Assembly: GCA_035267205.1 (NCBI GenBank)
Contig: DATFLZ010000078.1
Coordinates: forward strand, 1 to 29,827
DNA: 29,827 nucleotides
Source of the DNA: CAXMST01 sp035267205
Lineage (GTDB): Bacteria > Actinomycetota > Thermoleophilia > Solirubrobacterales > 70-9
Direction: 5' to 3'
The position numbers and the translations under genes are program-made. Below, piece after piece: positions 29,010-29,827 of this stretch; position 1 is the first letter of the stretch; each line of letters begins with the position of its first letter. The notes below the pieces were generated by a model that ran no database searches, was not told where the DNA came from, and saw nothing but the letters and a program-made list of their open reading frames with translations.

Positions 29010-29827
29010 CGGTCCAGCACCTCCGGCATCGGAGCCTCGCGGTCGGCTGAGGTCAGCTCGACCTCCGACATCACGACCGCGTCGGGCCGGCCCTTCGTGT
29101 TCTCGTACCCCCGCCACACGTAGGCACCGATGATCCCCAGGGCGAAGAGATTGATCGCGCCGAGAAGCGCGACCACGATTACCGTCGCTGCGTAGCCGGG
29201 AACGTCAATGGCCCCGGCAAGCCGGGCGACGGCAACCGTGGTGGCAACCAGGATCGAGCTCAAGACTCCGAAGATGCCGAGGAACAGAAGGACGCGGATC
29301 GGCAGATCGGTGAACGAGTAGACGCTGTCGGACAGGTACCGGAGCTTGCGCCGAAAGCTCCAAGCGCTCTTTCCCGCCGCGCGCGGCAGGCGCTCATACG
29401 GGATCTCAGCGCGCTGATACCCGAGCCAGAGCACGAGTGTCACCAAGGATGTGTTCGCCTCTCGGAGCTCGAGCAGTCGATTCGCAAACTCGCGCGTGCA
29501 TCCGAAGACGTCGACTCCGCCCACCGGCATCTCGCGCCAGACGAAGCGGCGATACAGGGCCCAGAAGAGCCGGGAGCTCACCCGGGAGGGCCAGGGGTCC
29601 GCCCGCCCGGTCCTGGTTCCGACGACGATGTCCTCGCCGCCCTCCAGAGCCTCGAAGAACCTTTCGATCAGGCTGGGTGGCTCCTGGAGGTCGGCGGCCA
29701 TCACAGCGACGTACTCACCGGAAGCCGCCCCGAGCCCGGTGCGAATCGCCGCGAAGCTGCCGAAGTTGCGGGAGTGGCGCGCGAGCCGCGCCGAGAAGGA
29801 CCTCCCCTCCCGCGCATCCAGCGCCTC
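29006..29827 (-). CDS. GT2 glycosyltransferase, DPM1/GtrB-like (partial)
   Basis: 273 codons are present; the N-terminus lies past the right edge. The visible part starts in the GT-A domain: ARHSRNFGSFAAIRTGL, then the metal/nucleotide motif as VMAADLQEPP (the more usual form is DADLQDPP, so the first Asp is Ala here), VVGTRTGR, FGCTREF, and AAGKSAWSFRRKL before the membrane part. Two transmembrane helices follow (about LPIRVLLFLGIFGVLSSILV and AATVIVVALLGAINLFALGI), then a short cytosolic tail. Such enzymes load a sugar onto polyprenyl phosphate at the inner membrane face, often with a GtrA partner. The stop overlaps the downstream WxcM-like gene by 4 nt. The sugar donor is unknown. Confidence 0.88.
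   Translation of the reverse strand, partial: EALDAREGRSFSARLARHSRNFGSFAAIRTGLGAASGEYVAVMAADLQEPPSLIERFFEALEGGEDIVVGTRTGRADPWPSRVSSRLFWALYRRFVWREMPVGGVDVFGCTREFANRLLELREANTSLVTLVLWLGYQRAEIPYERLPRAAGKSAWSFRRKLRYLSDSVYSFTDLPIRVLLFLGIFGVLSSILVATTVAVARLAGAIDVPGYAATVIVVALLGAINLFALGIIGAYVWRGYENTKGRPDAVVMSEVELTSADREAPMPEVLDR

Noticed and set aside
27022..29827. A horizontally acquired genomic island
   Set aside because: The glycan genes are an accessory type and share a joint with convergent stops, but codon use and GC look like the rest of the window, and there is no integrase, insertion sequence or flanking repeat.
1..29827. CRISPR array, prophage or insertion sequence
   Set aside because: No regularly spaced repeats, transposase, integrase or phage structural genes were seen.

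Overview
The window is about 70% GC, densely coded, and reads as chromosome of an actinobacterium, most likely class Thermoleophilia (Solirubrobacterales-like). The best taxonomic markers are a secreted 'YANVVATIALFLALTGG' protein with K-x-I-x-x-x-A-V repeats (16269-17069), a type I knew mainly from Thermoleophilia, and a single-chain PafBC regulator (10341-12389), an actinobacterial family. This placement is inference; there is no rRNA in the window. I see no prophage, insertion sequence or CRISPR array.

Layout. 1-1274 (minus): the tip of an unidentified gene, a HAD-IIB phosphatase and an archease-like protein, divergent from folP (1321). 1321-5737 (plus): divergent dihydropteroate synthase, MrfA-type repair helicase, SHOCT protein and LOG-like protein. 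5780-5852: tRNA-Phe(GAA). 5893-8493 (plus): TerC-family membrane protein, GNAT acetyltransferase and YhaM-like OB+HD nuclease. 8494-8733: non-coding DNA with strong, partly mutually exclusive hairpins between convergent genes. 8734-10223 (minus): secreted glycoside hydrolase-like protein and a small membrane-anchored protein. 10341-17069 (plus): fused PafBC, metallo-beta-lactamase hydrolase, penicillin-acylase-family Ntn hydrolase, PPOX/F420-type flavin-fold protein and the Thermoleophilia-type secreted protein. 17154-20667 (plus): complete dTDP-L-rhamnose set rmlA-rmlD-rmlB-rmlC. 20668-21024: no intact gene; it holds a decayed vapBC toxin-antitoxin module. 21025-25584: Lhr-type helicase. 25668-26513 (minus): secreted M23 peptidase. 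26672-29827: GtrA-like membrane protein and sugar aminotransferase (plus), converging on a WxcM-like acyltransferase/ketoisomerase fusion and a GT2 glycosyltransferase (minus, cut by the window edge).

How the genes fit together. RmlA and RmlB make dTDP-4-keto-6-deoxyglucose. RmlC/RmlD convert it to dTDP-L-rhamnose. The FdtA-like ketoisomerase domain, the FdtB-like aminotransferase and the fused LbetaH acyltransferase could instead convert it to a dTDP-3-acylamino-3,6-dideoxyhexose such as Fuc3NAc or Qui3NAc. The GT2 and GtrA proteins suggest use in a surface glycan. A second theme is DNA damage: an MrfA-type helicase, an Lhr helicase and the damage-response activator PafBC lie within 24 kb.

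The most notable regulatory pattern is a TAnnnT-like -10 element ending only 6-10 nt before the start codon in about eleven genes, which predicts largely leaderless mRNAs. I did not find a clearly new multi-gene system. The best leads are the leaderless-promoter pattern, the decayed vapBC module, the structured region at 8540-8705 and the split two-sugar pathway.
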